Assembly: GCA_007449985.2 (NCBI GenBank)
Contig: VIIQ02000292.1
Location: 1 to 64,000 of the forward strand
Length of the DNA stretch: 64,000 nt
Source of the DNA: Desmodesmus armatus
Taxonomy: Eukaryota > Chlorophyta > Chlorophyceae > Sphaeropleales > Scenedesmaceae
Direction: 5' to 3'
The first letter of the stretch is position 1, and each line of letters starts with the position of its first letter. The notes below the pieces were generated by a model. That model worked only from the letters and a program-made list of their open reading frames with translations, ran no database searches and had not been told where the DNA came from. A program made the translations under genes and the position numbers. Below are positions 24,401-37,000 of the stretch, piece by piece.

Positions 24401-25836
24401 CCGTTGGTTGATCAGCATGCAGCCGTGGAGGCGGGGTCGTGTTCTATGGGTTGTCTCGTGCGGCCCAGCAGTAGTGGCTACACACAGTGGCCTACACACA
24501 GTCCGCAGCCCTTTAGAGGCCAACTGCATCCGTGCCTTAGGTTGCTTGGTGTACACACGCGGCTGGTGCAGGTGTACATTGCGTCTGAACACTGCATGCT
24601 ACTGGCTAGCAGAGCAGGGGGCTTGCGTTTTGCTGCAGCTGCTGTCTGCACCTGCAGGACCCCGCGCTGTGCATGCATCAGGCAGTTGGCTGTGCAAGAC
24701 ACTTATGTGTGGCTGTTGTGTTGACTGAGAGTGCCGTGAACACGCCCTCTTAGACCATTTCATGCATCTGTGGCTGTCGCTGTGTGGGGTTCTTGGATCG
24801 TAGTGGCAATTGCAGGGGCGTGTGTAGTGTGTGGGTGCCATGGGTGGTGGGGTTGGGTGCTTAGGGTGGGGTGGCTGGATACTGATTTATGCAGGGTTGT
24901 GATTGCTCCTAGCTGCCAGTGCCTGGCTGCAACGGATGTTGTTGGTGTCCTGGCAATTGTCTGGCTCGACAGCTACATGTACAGCACAGCAGCGTTGCAT
25001 TCACACAGCACACAATCTTGCACGTCTTGCACACGGTTTGTTGTCCAGGAACGTGTTTGCACCACAGTGCAAACATAGTTTGTTGTGCAATGCACACAGC
25101 TGATTGTAACAAACAAGAGCAAGGGATTGGCCGACCCTGTTGGAAAGCTGGCATGTGTTGTCACCAGGTGACAGCGTGCGGAAGTCACAGCTGCAGCTGA
25201 GTTCATGCTGAGCAGTCCTTCCAGTGAGTCCTTCCTGCATCTTGCACTGCCGATAGTGCCAGGATATCAGGACGACACAGCAAGCTTAGCTGCAGCACCC
25301 CAGCGGCCCAAGCTGACAATATGAGCAGACCAATGCATAGGCCAGCATCACAGGCCCTGCTTGAAGTGGCTACAAGCACACGGTCGGTTGCAACTGTCAC
25401 CAAGTGTGACACTGGTGGGACATGTGACATGGGTCCTGGCCTATGATGACCCATCGCGGCACCTTTCATCAAGAAGTTACTTTACTCCAGATGATTGTGC
25501 TGTTTTCACCAGCTGTACATCGCGTTTTCAACGGGTTTTCGTTCAGAGCTTGTCCGTTCACACTCTTTCGTGTGGCTTGGTTTGCAACACTTACTCGCTT
25601 GTTCATTTGTTGAATCTGGTTTGATTACATTATCAAGGGAGCCAGTAGCTTGCTGCTGAACACAAGTGAGTTGGCGCTGCTTTTGGGGCGGGAAGCCCTT
25701 GTTCACGAGACGCACATGCACTGAGCGGAGCATAGTCATCATAGTTGCTCATCACATACCAAATGTGTACCTTCAGGTTGAACCTACCTCCAAGGTGTAC
25801 AGCTGGCAGCAGACAGAGGTCCCACCAGCAACCAGA
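21457..25836. other. Gene-free spacer between CHYB and RTA1-like gene
   Basis: About 4.4 kb with many open frames but no family-like sequence, no paired splice phases and heavy overlap between strands. A degenerate repeat lies at 22791-23170. The last ~200 bases are probably 5' untranslated region of the RTA1-like gene, perhaps with an intron ending in CTTCAG near 25777. Confidence 0.5.
22791..23170. repeat. Three degenerate repeats, ~110-170 bp spacing
   Basis: Copies begin near 22791, 22902 and 23069 with TGTCCTGCACCT, followed by a (C/G)GGTCAGGTGCT-like block and GGAG/AGTGTGCT. The second and third also share GGC(T/C)GCCAGCAGCAGCTG. Confidence 0.7.
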
Positions 25837-27257
25837 ATGAGGCTCCCTGCTGGCATGTCGACCAAGGATGCTCTGCAAATCCTGTACAGCTACTCCCCCA
25901 ACCAGGTTGCAGCAGGCTTTGCAGTGGCACTGTATGTGCTGGTCAGCGTTGGAGTTACAGCAGTAACCGTCAAGACCAAGTCCTGGTACATGCTGCTGGT
26001 GACCCTCACAGCACTACTAGAGCTTGCAGGTAAGGCCAGCCTCATCAGTGGTTGTGTATCCTGGCATGTCCTTGAAACCTTGACAGTATCCAAAGCTATT
26101 GTGCATCATGGAACCTTCTCTGAGATGGGCTGTCACCACTGGGTATGCTGTCCAACAGTGCAGCTTGCAGGTGACTACTAGTAGTGGAAGTGAAACCAAC
26201 CTCAAGCTCAACGCCCACTAATCATGCCAACATATGCTCCTCTTGCTGTCTGTGCTGTTCCTGTGCAGGTTGGGGCAGCCGCCTCACCACACTGTCTGCA
26301 CCAACAGTGAACACATGGGGCTGGCAACAGTCCCTCATCATCATCAGCCCAGTGCTTCTGGTCATCGTACAGTACCTCACCCTACACAAGCTGCTGCTGC
26401 TGCCTGCAGCCAGCAGCGGCACCGAAGCAGTGCCAGGCAAACCCATCATACCACGCAGCAGCAGCGGAGGTGGCGCCAGCAGTAAGATTGGTGTAGGATC
26501 CCCGCGCGCTGCCAGCACAGGCGGCCACAGCATTGGTGTAGGGACCCCACGTGCTGCCGTGGGCAGCAGAGGAGGACACAGCACTGGGGAGTGCAGCGTG
26601 CCAGCGATCGGCAGCGCTGCAACCTATGCCAATGCTAAGAGCAGCATCGCCAGCACAGCCCCTGCTGCTGAAACAGGCCACCCCATCATCGCTATGATCG
26701 TGCTTTGGACCTTCTCTGTCGTGGAAGTGATCTGCATCACCCTACAGACCGCAGGCGCAGCTGTGTATGCAAGCCGCACCCGCGATGCAACCCTATACGG
26801 CCGAATGCTGCTGCTTGCTGGCCTAGGCATACAGCTTGTCTTCTGCACGGGGCTCCTCATTCTGGCCGCAGTAGTGCAGCGTGTGCAGTACTTCAATTTC
26901 AAGGGAGATAAGGCGTTCCGATTCGTGTTTGTGTGCCTGTATGCGACGACGGGCCTTATCAATTTGCGCACCATCTTCCGCATGGCAGAGTTTGCGCAGG
27001 GCTACGGACGCAACATCGCTACACACGAGGCCTACCTATACGTGCTGGACTTTGTGCCCATGCTCCTGTGCTTCCTGCTGTTTGGCTGCATGCACTATGG
27101 GTGGTGGCTGGGGCCAGCTGCGCCTGCCGCACTGTACCGGCACGCGCAGGGTGCCAAGCATGTGGAGCTGGCAGCAGTGTTTGTGAGGCAGCAGCAGCTG
27201 CAGCAACTGCAGCAGCAGCAAGTGGCTGACGACTTTCTGCACATCCACTGCAGCTAG
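25837..27257 (+). CDS. RTA1-like seven-helix membrane protein
   Basis: Member of the RTA1-like family, best known from fungi (Rta1, Rsb1, Rtm1) and linked there to lipid or sphingoid-base handling and drug or molasses resistance. Exons 25837-26029 and 26269-27257 give 393 aa; an in-frame Met at 25855 is an alternative start. Seven hydrophobic segments are visible. They include VAAGFAVALYVLVSVGVTAV, the helix with SLIIISPVLLVIVQYLTLHK, the helix with VEVICITLQTAGAAVYA (the family's Q-x-x-G region), GRMLLLAGLGIQLVF, and the diagnostic block with RTIFRMAEFAQGYG followed by EAYLYVLDFVPMLL. Between helices 3 and 4 there is an unusual Ser/Gly/Ala-rich insert of about 95 residues (26400-26680). The C-terminus is Gln-rich. 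Substrate is unknown. It is convergent with POLA1. Confidence 0.88.
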
Positions 27258-28007
27258 GTTGTAAGGTTGCCAACAGCGTGGCGAGTTGTTGGGTGCAGCG
27301 GCCGCCACGACCTTGGAATGGCCGTCTGCCTCTTGGATGCTGTCACAGCTAGGTTAGTTAGTCACAGCTTTTTACCATGTGTCGTTATGTTGTGGCAGGG
27401 CGCCTGGTCGTGTATGCTGTGATGATTGCAGCAGCTTGCCAAGCCATACGGTATGGCAGCAGGATGTGTGTGTGCGTTACTCAGGCTCAGCTTCAATAGC
27501 CACCATGTGCTGACAGTGCCCCCAAAGTTTAATTGATGCATAGAGGCACGTTGTACATGTGGCGTGGTTGCTGCCGCCAGGCTGACAGTGTGGGCATCTT
27601 GAGAGTCCATTGAATTTGGCCGCCATCAGTGGCCCTTTTGTTGCTCGTGGCTGCATGCGCAGCCTTTACAGAAGACCTTGCTTACTTCTTGTTGAAAGTG
27701 GGTTATTTGGCAGCAGTGTCTGCTGCGTGCTGTCCTAGGGGCTGCTCCTGGGATGCTACGCACCTGCGTGTGTGCAAACATGGTTAATGTTGTGTAACTT
27801 GATCACATCTTGCCAGTATGGCCCAGAAGCCTCTTGACGTTTCTTGTCGGCTTGCAACTTAGCGTGTTTGAAACACAGGCAAAGCAGTAAGCCACATCAC
27901 CAGCACCCCCTGCCAACCAACAGATGTGCTCAGCCAGGGCAAATGCAGCAAAAGCACGCCGGCACCGGCCAACACATCAAGCCTCTTAGCATGTAGAGCA
28001 ACAGCTC
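27258..28007. other. Convergent spacer between RTA1-like gene and POLA1
   Basis: 3' flanks of two converging genes. A TGTAA on the plus strand at 27793-27797 could end the RTA1-like transcript, and TTACA at 27666-27670 (TGTAA on the minus strand) could end POLA1. If both are used, the transcripts overlap by about 130 bases at their 3' ends. No gene is seen. Confidence 0.4.
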
Positions 28008-31000
28008 TCACACCCTGACACCACCACCAGCTGCTGCTGCTGCTGTTGGCCGGGAGGCTCCTGGCCCGGCTGCTGCTGCTGCTGGGCCACCGCCCCCTGC
28101 CTTGCGCCCTGCTCGCATCTTGGCAAAGACAGTACTGAGGTCCACCCATCTGTAGGCACTGCTGTCACGTAGCCTTGCCACCAGGCCTGCTGCATGATTG
28201 AGCGCCGACTGCAGGGCGTTGCCGCTGCTGCCGCTGGCGAGCTGCTGCTGTGCTGCGGCACGCTTTGCCTGGTCCGGCATCGTCTCCAGAGCAGCACGTA
28301 CGTCCAGCAAGCGCACGATATAGCACAGCTGCACAGGACACAACAAACATTGGCGCAAAGCACTGTCAGTCAGCCACACAACAAGCGTATCAGCCAAGCA
28401 GACACCCACAATCAAACACCAAAGCTTCTGACATCATGCAGGCCATTTATCACTGAGTCATCTCACTGCTATTCCGCTCTGCCTGCAGCAGCACACACCA
28501 ACAACAAACCCAATTACACCTCCCAAAAACCTGGCCGTTTCACACCCACCTGCGTATACAGCTGGGACTCCCCATATGCTCTGCTCAACAGCACGCCGCT
28601 GCCGCTGCTGCCCCCCGCCCCCGCCTGCCTGCCCGCTGCTGCTGCAGCGGCCGACGCCGACATGGGCATCGTCCCTGGGGGTGCATCTGCTGGTGGGGCT
28701 GCTAGCACCACATCACGCGAAGTGCCACCAGACACTCCAGACACCTCGTCATCGCTGACCAGCTGGCCATCGTAGTACCTGTACACATGACACACATACG
28801 CACGAAACAACACAAGGTCATTGCCACTGCATGTATGGCAGAACCCATGTACTCACAGGGGCAACACACACAGCGGCATGAACAGCAGCGGTATGCACTG
28901 TGCGCAGTTCAACACTCCCGCGCAAGGGTGAGGCCTGACGCGTATGTGGGCGCTAGATCCACAAGGGGTGCTGATGTTGGGTCCCTGTCAGAGTGCAGCT
29001 GCCCGCGCACAGCGCCCAGCTTGCAAAGGAGGGTAGCACACACAGTCTGTTCCAACAAACATGTTGCGTCCATCTTGCGCATGCCATGCGTCGCCGCTCC
29101 ACCCGCAAACAGAGCCGCTGTCAAGCTCCGTACCACCCATGTCCCTTGCAGCACATTGCACGAACCAACTGCATGCCTGCTGCGATGTAGGAGCAGAGTG
29201 AAGCAAACGCACATCAAAATTCAGCTGTGCCGCCCTTGGATTGCGCCCCCATTGGACACCAGAATAAGCAAAAGATTCAGTGCCACCGCCCACCTGACGA
29301 TGGCCTTGCGTGCTGCCAGCACGGCCTGGTTGGCCAGCTGAGCGGGGGTGAGCTCAGCCTCAGGGTCACCCACTGCATCGGGGGGCGTCAACAGGCAGCT
29401 GCCGGGCTCGCCAGACCTGCAGGCACAGCCAGCACAAGTAGCCATCACCGTCAGAGCCATGCAGTCATGTACAGTCATCACATAGCGGCTGAACTTAGGG
29501 TGCATACCATGTGGGATTGAGTTTGCCCAATCACAGGGGACACATGCTGTCACTGCTAGCAACATAAAGTGCGTGACACACGCAGCTCCACGGGGCCACT
29601 GCCGCCTTCCCTGGGCAGTGACCGGCAGCCGGGCGTCTGAAGCCGCTGTGCAAGCACAAACAAGCTTTCAAGAACTCAAGATGCACTCTGCAAAATGCAG
29701 TCCGCAGGTACCGCACGGCAATATGCACATGCACACTCAGCATACTGACAGACAGACGCTGCAAGTCCGTAAGCATCCTCACTTGATGGCCGCGCGGACG
29801 CCCTTGAACTCCCAGGCGGTGCTGTTGCTGCTGGTGAGGGTGAGGGGGTCACAGCGGCTGTAGTGCGTGTCATCATCCAATAGGCTGCCAGTGACCTGAG
29901 CACAGCAGCAGCACCGCCACACAGGTACACAGCTGAAGAATGGGGACTAGTTTTGGTGTGCTGTTCCCCACATACAGCAGCTTGCGCCGTGAGGGCGTGT
30001 GGGGATCCTAGCCAGTGACAAGGTGTCACTGGTAAAGTGCATGGCTGTTCCCAGCAACGCAGTGTGATCACTCAAAGGGGACCAGGGCCTCCAGGGGGTA
30101 TAGGACCACTTGCATGTGCCTCAAAAGACAATGGTTGGTCGACACCTCTTGACTGTAGCTGATGGCATAACACATGACGGGCACAAAACAAAAGCACAGA
30201 AGACAACTTGGTATGTTGCTGGTCCGCCGCCCTCACCTGCAGCGCCTCTTCCCGCAGCACAGCCGCCATGCTGTTGTTGGTGCTGCCGCTGTGGCCGTAG
30301 CGGGAGGCGTCCAGCCCCAAGCACTGAGCCAGGTGTGACGCGTTGGTACCCTGCAGGTACACACACATTTGAGACTAGCCTGTCGGATTACGACATGGCC
30401 ACCATGATATGCACATGCTGGTTGCAACGCGTGTTTCAACACACATTGGACGCAGCAAAACACAGTACTCAGGCTTGTAACATAGTTTTGAACCTCATGC
30501 AACGTCTTGCAGAAATTGTGGAAAACACATGATGCATTTGTGGGACTGCGGATGCCAGGAGTGTTTGCGTCTTCGCCAACACACCTCAGTGGTGTGGGCG
30601 CGGGGAAAGGGAGGAGGACGATGAGAGACACACTTCCCGACCACTCAGCTTGGCCCTGGCACGTCAGCATCCCCCCCCCCCCCCCCCCCCGCGCCTAGGG
30701 AACAATCAGTCACCCCTGAAAAACAGTCTAAGCTGTCCACACAACACGCCCGCACAAGCCGGTCCCCTCACCTCGATGGGTGCACACAGGCGCATCACCA
30801 CAGGCAGCACCTGCTGTAATGCTCAACACAAACACTCCAAGCTGTAATCAACTCCCCACCCCCGCGACACATACACAAATCTGTCCTCTCACCTTGATGG
30901 GTGCGCACAGGCGCATCACCACAGGCAGCACCTGCTAGTCCCAAGCTATGCCATCAAACATGCCCAAGCACACCCAGCTGCCCTATGCACACGCCATCAA

Positions 31001-34000
31001 CATGCCCGCACAAATCCGTCCTCTCACCTCGATGGGTGCACACAGGCGCATCACCACAGGCAGCACCTGATACATGCTCTATACGAACATTGCTCAACAC
31101 ACATAGTCCCAGCTGTCCCTTTGACAATGCCAGCACAACCCCCGTCCCCTCACCTCGATGGGTGCACACAGGCGCATCACCACAGGCAGCACCTGCTGTG
31201 CCAGATAGTACTCCGCATCAATGACCAGGTTGGGGTCCGTGCGCAGCTCATCTGGGTGATACGCACGCTCAGCAATGCCACCAGCCGCACTGCCACCCCT
31301 GCTGGCCGCTGCTGCCGCCGTCATCGCCCGCACACCGCCACTGCTGCCACCAGCCGCCGCTGCTGCTGCCGGCGATACGGCAGCAGCATCACCTGCCTCC
31401 TGCTTGACTGCTGCTGCTGCGTCCTGCTGCTGTTGTGGAGAGGCGGCTGCCTCCAGCTGCTGCTGCTGCTGTTGGGGCGTGCCTGCGGCTGCTGCGCCAG
31501 TGCTGCTGTCACCTGCTGCTGCTGCTGCTGCTGCTGCGTTGCTCAGGCGTATGCAGATGATGTAAGGCACCGTCTCGCCCGCCATCACGCCGTCACGCTT
31601 GCCCGCTGCACGCCTGCGCAACGCAACCTGCAGCACCAACGCCCGACAACACAAAAGGTTAAATCAGCGCCGCACCGCAACACTACGCAAACCCTGGCAC
31701 CTGTAGGCACCAACCCCCTAGCAGCATTGATTACAACACTGAAGCGGTCGGCTGAGCGGTTCTCTCCCTCTCCCTCGCCCCCTTCTGGTGCTGGTTGCTG
31801 CCTTCGCTTGCTTGGGTCCGGGGTCCGGGGGGGGGGGGGGGGGCAAGGGAGACCTCACAGCCCGTTGGGCGTCAAGTTGGTGTCAAGTTCTCACACCTGT
31901 GCCAGACATTAACCTGCGACAGTAACAGTAAGCACAGCAGTGACAGCATACAGGGCCCCCAGGTGCCTCAAAGGGGCATGATTGCCATCCTGGCTCCCTC
32001 GTTGGCCCCAATTCTATCAAACTCGGGTGTGTCACAAGCTCCACAAGGGAGGCCAACAACAAGGCGTACCCTACACTTGTCACAACATCGGATGTCATCA
32101 GCACAAACGGGCCCGTACCTGCATGTGCGGCTGCCCCTTGGGCACAACAAGGCGTACCGTACACATGTTCACGTCAGTGCCTCATACACTGCACAATGCC
32201 CAACGGCAGGCCCAAGCAAGGCGCACTATATACTTGGGATGTTGATGTTATCAGCACACACGGGCCCGTACCTGCACGTGTGGCTGCCCCTTGGCATCCG
32301 GATAGTCCTCAGGCCGCTTTGTCAGCTGCTTGGTGATCACAAAAGCGCTCAGCGGCAGCTCCCCAGCAGACAGCGCCGCCGCCACCCCACGCAGCTTCTC
32401 GTGCACCGCCTCCACCACATCCGCCTTGGGCTGGCCTGCAGGCAGGAGTGCAGGTTATAGCTTGTTTGCAGTCATGCGTTCAGACCCGCTGGCTTGCATA
32501 CCATTGTGCTGTCTTCCTGTTGTCACCACACTGTGCTATACGGTACTCGCAGGCGCGGTAGAGTGCGTGTGCTGCGCGTGCAACACGTTTGCGGAGAGAT
32601 ATGCGCTCTGCATGCCTGCTTGCCAGGCCCCTGTGCTGGCCTACCTGACAGTATCTGCTGCAGCACGTAGTTGCCTGTCTCCTTGCTGAGTGTGGACCAG
32701 TCGCGGCGCACCATGTCCAAGCCCTTCGCCTCCAAAACCTCAACAAGGCCAGGGGCCCCACCCGCCATCGGCCTCTCAACCTGCACACACAGACCGGGCC
32801 ATTGCATAGACGGTGTAGTCAGGTTGAGGGATGAGAACGTATCAAGAATGTGTGTTGATGGCCACCACCTGATCAGGTGCCCCGCCAGCCACAAACCCGC
32901 AAACCTGCCGACACAGCCAAGGCACTTGCATCGACTTGAGCACTGTGGCAAAGCCTACGAGCGAGCCAGGCCACATATGTACATGCCTGGAGGAACAGCC
33001 CCGCAAGCTGTTGGGCTACTAACACCGCAAGTGCCCAGGTTGGTTTGGGCAGCATGCACACTGACCTTGACAGCAGCATACTTCTTCTTCTTCAGCAGCA
33101 GCATGCTGCGGTACACGGCATCCAGCTCAATCTCAAGCAGCCGGTAGCGCCTGCATGCCGAGGCGCACAGCACAGCACAGCACAGTACGGCACAGGCATA
33201 GAGAGTATACGTACCAACGCTACGGCGTGTAATTGCTGCACCTGTGAGGAGGTGGTTGCTGCCCAGCGCTGCACCAGAGCTTGCACGGCCGTGCACCTTT
33301 GCGAGGTTACGGCGGCAATGTGGCTGCATCAAGCTGATCGTCCTTGTAACCTGCAACCGATATGGACTGTCGGACTGATGCTGCAATGGGTGTGTTGCAC
33401 TCTGCTTTGCTGCACAACAACCACCGCTGTGCTTCCCTTTTTCACTTCCTGTGTCCTGTTCACCTGTTGACTGCTGCCTTGACCTTGGCTCCCAGTGCCT
33501 CTGCTGCATCATAGTCATTGCTGTTGGTGTGGATCATGATGCTGTCCGTGTCACCATAAATCACCTGCAGCAGCAACATCAACGCCAGCAGCACCAACAC
33601 ATGGCAACCTGAGGGCTGACTGTCTGATACATTTGGCACATCACAGTCGCAGACCAGCACTCGCATTCCAAACAAACACGCAGGCCTCAAATCAACAACA
33701 CCTTGCATCCACATACACCTCAAAAGACAGTAAGAACCATCTGGCTGTGACCAAACCAGCACTTGTAAGCACGCATGCATTCAGCTGCGGGTGCAGCAGC
33801 AGCGACACACCGCACCTCCAGCCCCGGCACGCCCATGTCATTGACCAGGTCCACTGTTGATTGCAGGATGTCACGGCCCTGGCTGGTGATCAGCTCAGCA
33901 AGCGGCCGCGCAAAGAACCTGCGACACAGGCGGTGCAGAGGGGCACAAGATGTTGTACAAGCCTCACACTGCAACAGCTGGAAGAATCTCCAAACGAGCA

Positions 34001-37000
34001 GCCAGCAATATGGGCGTGAATGTGTGTGGTCTAGCTATAAAGCCTATTCTCAAGCAGACTACAATCAAGCACGCTCTGCAGGGTGCTGCTGAAGCTACCG
34101 CCTGGCGGTGGCACAATACCATCGGCAGCTGCCACGCCATATCCTGACACCCGTGCGCACCTGCTGTTGCTGAAGCCCAGGCAGCCATACATGCTGTTGG
34201 CCGTCAGCTTGAGCGCTTGCTGCCTGATCGTCAGCTGCTGCAGCAGCACAGGGTCCCTGCAGGAAGTTCAAACGACCGGGCGCCACCACACATGGCAGCC
34301 AACAAGCAGCAGCAGCAGCCGTCACACTCTCCAGCACCAGCACATGCATCTTGTCAGCACAAGGTGTGAAGGTCCTGACACTGAAGCCCCTGCCTGCGTG
34401 GTGTCAGCGCAGGCAAGCCAGAGTCACCGAACATCACTAGTCCACTGTGACAGCTTGCGTCAAACCATGCCTGCGCCCAGTGGTACATCTGGGGAAGGAT
34501 CTGCACATCTGGGGCGCCTCTCTTCGCTGCTCGTCACGGCATCTTGCACCCTTCAAGGACCACCAAGCAAGCCGGCAAGCAAACATGCTGCCTGCAGCAA
34601 GACCCTGCCTGCAACCCCATCCCTGCACTTCGGTTTCAAGATTAAACCACGCCACGCACCTCCATTCATCAAGAAATGCTGGGGGAAAAACAAAGCGCTC
34701 GCACCGAAACAAGCATGACAGTTGAGAGTGCAGCGCACCTGCAGGTCTTCATCTGCGCCTTGACCTCCCGCCGCTTGCGCACCAGTCCCTGGATCACAGT
34801 GGGCAGGGGCGCCAGGCTGCCGCTGCCTGCGCCGTTGGCAGCTGTGGGCAGCGCCGGCATGCTGCCGTCATTGGGGCGCTTGACCGTGGTGAAGCAGATG
34901 TTGTACTCCTGCAGCAGTGAGAGAACACGAGATCGCAGGTTTAGGCAGACATAAGTGATCAAAGAGTGAGACAATTGTGTGCGTATGCAAGTAGGAAAAG
35001 CTGGCGCCAACTTAGAACGGTCATGACACTGGACTGCTTTGCCACCCACCGCGTTGCCTGCAACGGGCACCAGCAATCAATGGAATCTCACACAGCGGCC
35101 TATTGCTGGAATCCGTCCGTGCACAGCATTGCCGCTTGCCTGGCAGTCAAACTGTACCAGATGTTGCTGAGTCCCCCCCCCCTAGGTTTGGCTCGCCCTA
35201 CATCCAGTCTAGTGGACTGTATCACCTCTATGCCATGGCCTCTGCGAGGTCATCAGACCGAGGCCCACTCCTGCCGGCCTCACCTGGATGATGGAGGGGT
35301 ACAGGCTGTTGAAGTCCAGCATGATGACGTACTTGTCATACAGCCCCTTCTTGGGCTCCAGCACCAGCCCACCAGCATACTGAGGCCCCTTGCCGCCAGC
35401 TTTCTTGCTCAGACCCGCTGCAGCACAACAACCACACAGCAGCACCTGAGCCCCTCGCTGGCATCACCCATAAGCTAGCACCCTGTGTGTAACGCAGGAA
35501 AGCTCTTGCGGCATGCCCATGACTACGGAGGCTGTGTGTGTGAGATGTGCAGTGCACCAGGCACAAAATGAAGCGCAGCGTACCACCAGTCCTATTTGCA
35601 CATATGCTGTCATGGCAGGGACCCCAGCAGCTGCCTGCTGCCAGCAGGAACATGCGCACCTGTTGGTGCTGCTGCTGTGTTGCCGGCCGCCTCTTCCTCC
35701 TCATCTTCAGGAGGTGCTGGGCCGTCATACTGCACAGCACACACATGCTTCGATTGCATGGGATGCATGCCGCTCTTCGCTTCTGTACGCTCTATCAATG
35801 TAAGTGCCTTACACACATGCATCCAGTATGTGAACACACGGCAGTGCCGGCCTGCAGGTCAACAACTCACTCCAGCACAGCCCATGCAGCATCGTCAGCT
35901 GTCCCCAAAACCGTCCACAAGGCTTCCTTTTACGCAGAGCTACCCATGCAGAGTGGTGAGCCTGGGCGCCTGAGTGTTGTGCCCCTTGAACCCCTAGCTC
36001 CTGTTGCTGCTGAGCCCTTCACTATGATTGCACTGCTGCTCAACCCTCGTCTCAATCCACATGTCAGCTAGCTGCTCCTGGCACGCACCTCTTCATCACC
36101 CTCCGCCGCTCCTGCCGCTCCCGGCTCAGCCTTGACCCCCTTCTTGCCCTTGCCTCCCTTCGCACCCTTGCCGCTCTTTGCGCTCTGCGCGGCAACCTGT
36201 GAAAGCAAAAGAGAGAAAGTTATCGTGACGCCGTAGGATCCCTCCCATTGGCCTCGCATCTGTTGAGGATGGCTCACCACATGCATGCTCGAGGGGTAAG
36301 GCAACAGCACTCGCAGCCACACCTCACTCCCCAGGGGCACACCTGTGCGGCCTTGTCCCGTGCGGTGAGCTTGTCAGGCAGGATGAACTTGCGGTCGTGG
36401 AACTCGTGCAGCAGCAGCATCTCGATGCGCTGTGCGCGCGCGCCCTGCAGCGTCTTGCTCCACAGGCTGCCTGACACCACACTCAGCTGCTTGGTGAGCG
36501 GCAGCACTGCGGCAAAAGCACGGCACGACACATAATGTCATTCTCCGAGGGATGGAATGCTCGGCACCAGGTGTCACTTTTGAAGCTTTTGAACGCCGTG
36601 TGGCACACACGCATCAGACAAAAATGCAAACACAAACAGACGACTGCTGTCCTGCCCAGGCAGTCCACAGCGATATTTTCATAGCACCCAACAGCAAAGC
36701 AGGGGCCATCTGTCAGGGCCCTGCCCCCCCCCCCCCGTCTGCTCACCTGACAGCTGCATGGCCAGGCCCAGTGCCAGCCAGGCATCACTCTCGCCACACA
36801 GCAGCAGCTGCCGCAGCCCAGCCGCGCTCTCATAGCGCCCCGGCACCTCTGCAGCAGGCACAGGCCACAGAGACGGCAGCACAAACCCCTCAGGAACAGG
36901 TAATGGTGAGTTGCAGCAGCATGCAGTGGACTACATGTTTGGCTGTACATATGCGCATGCATATCACTGCAGCGCGTCTTGTGCGACCCCTCCTTGCCCC

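Noticed and set aside
28909..29293. Cys-containing frames in the POLA1 intron as a possible zinc-module exon
   Set aside because: Exons ending 29294 and starting 28778 join in phase into a continuous conserved segment (AIVRYYDG), and no frame in between shows paired CxxC motifs with usable borders.
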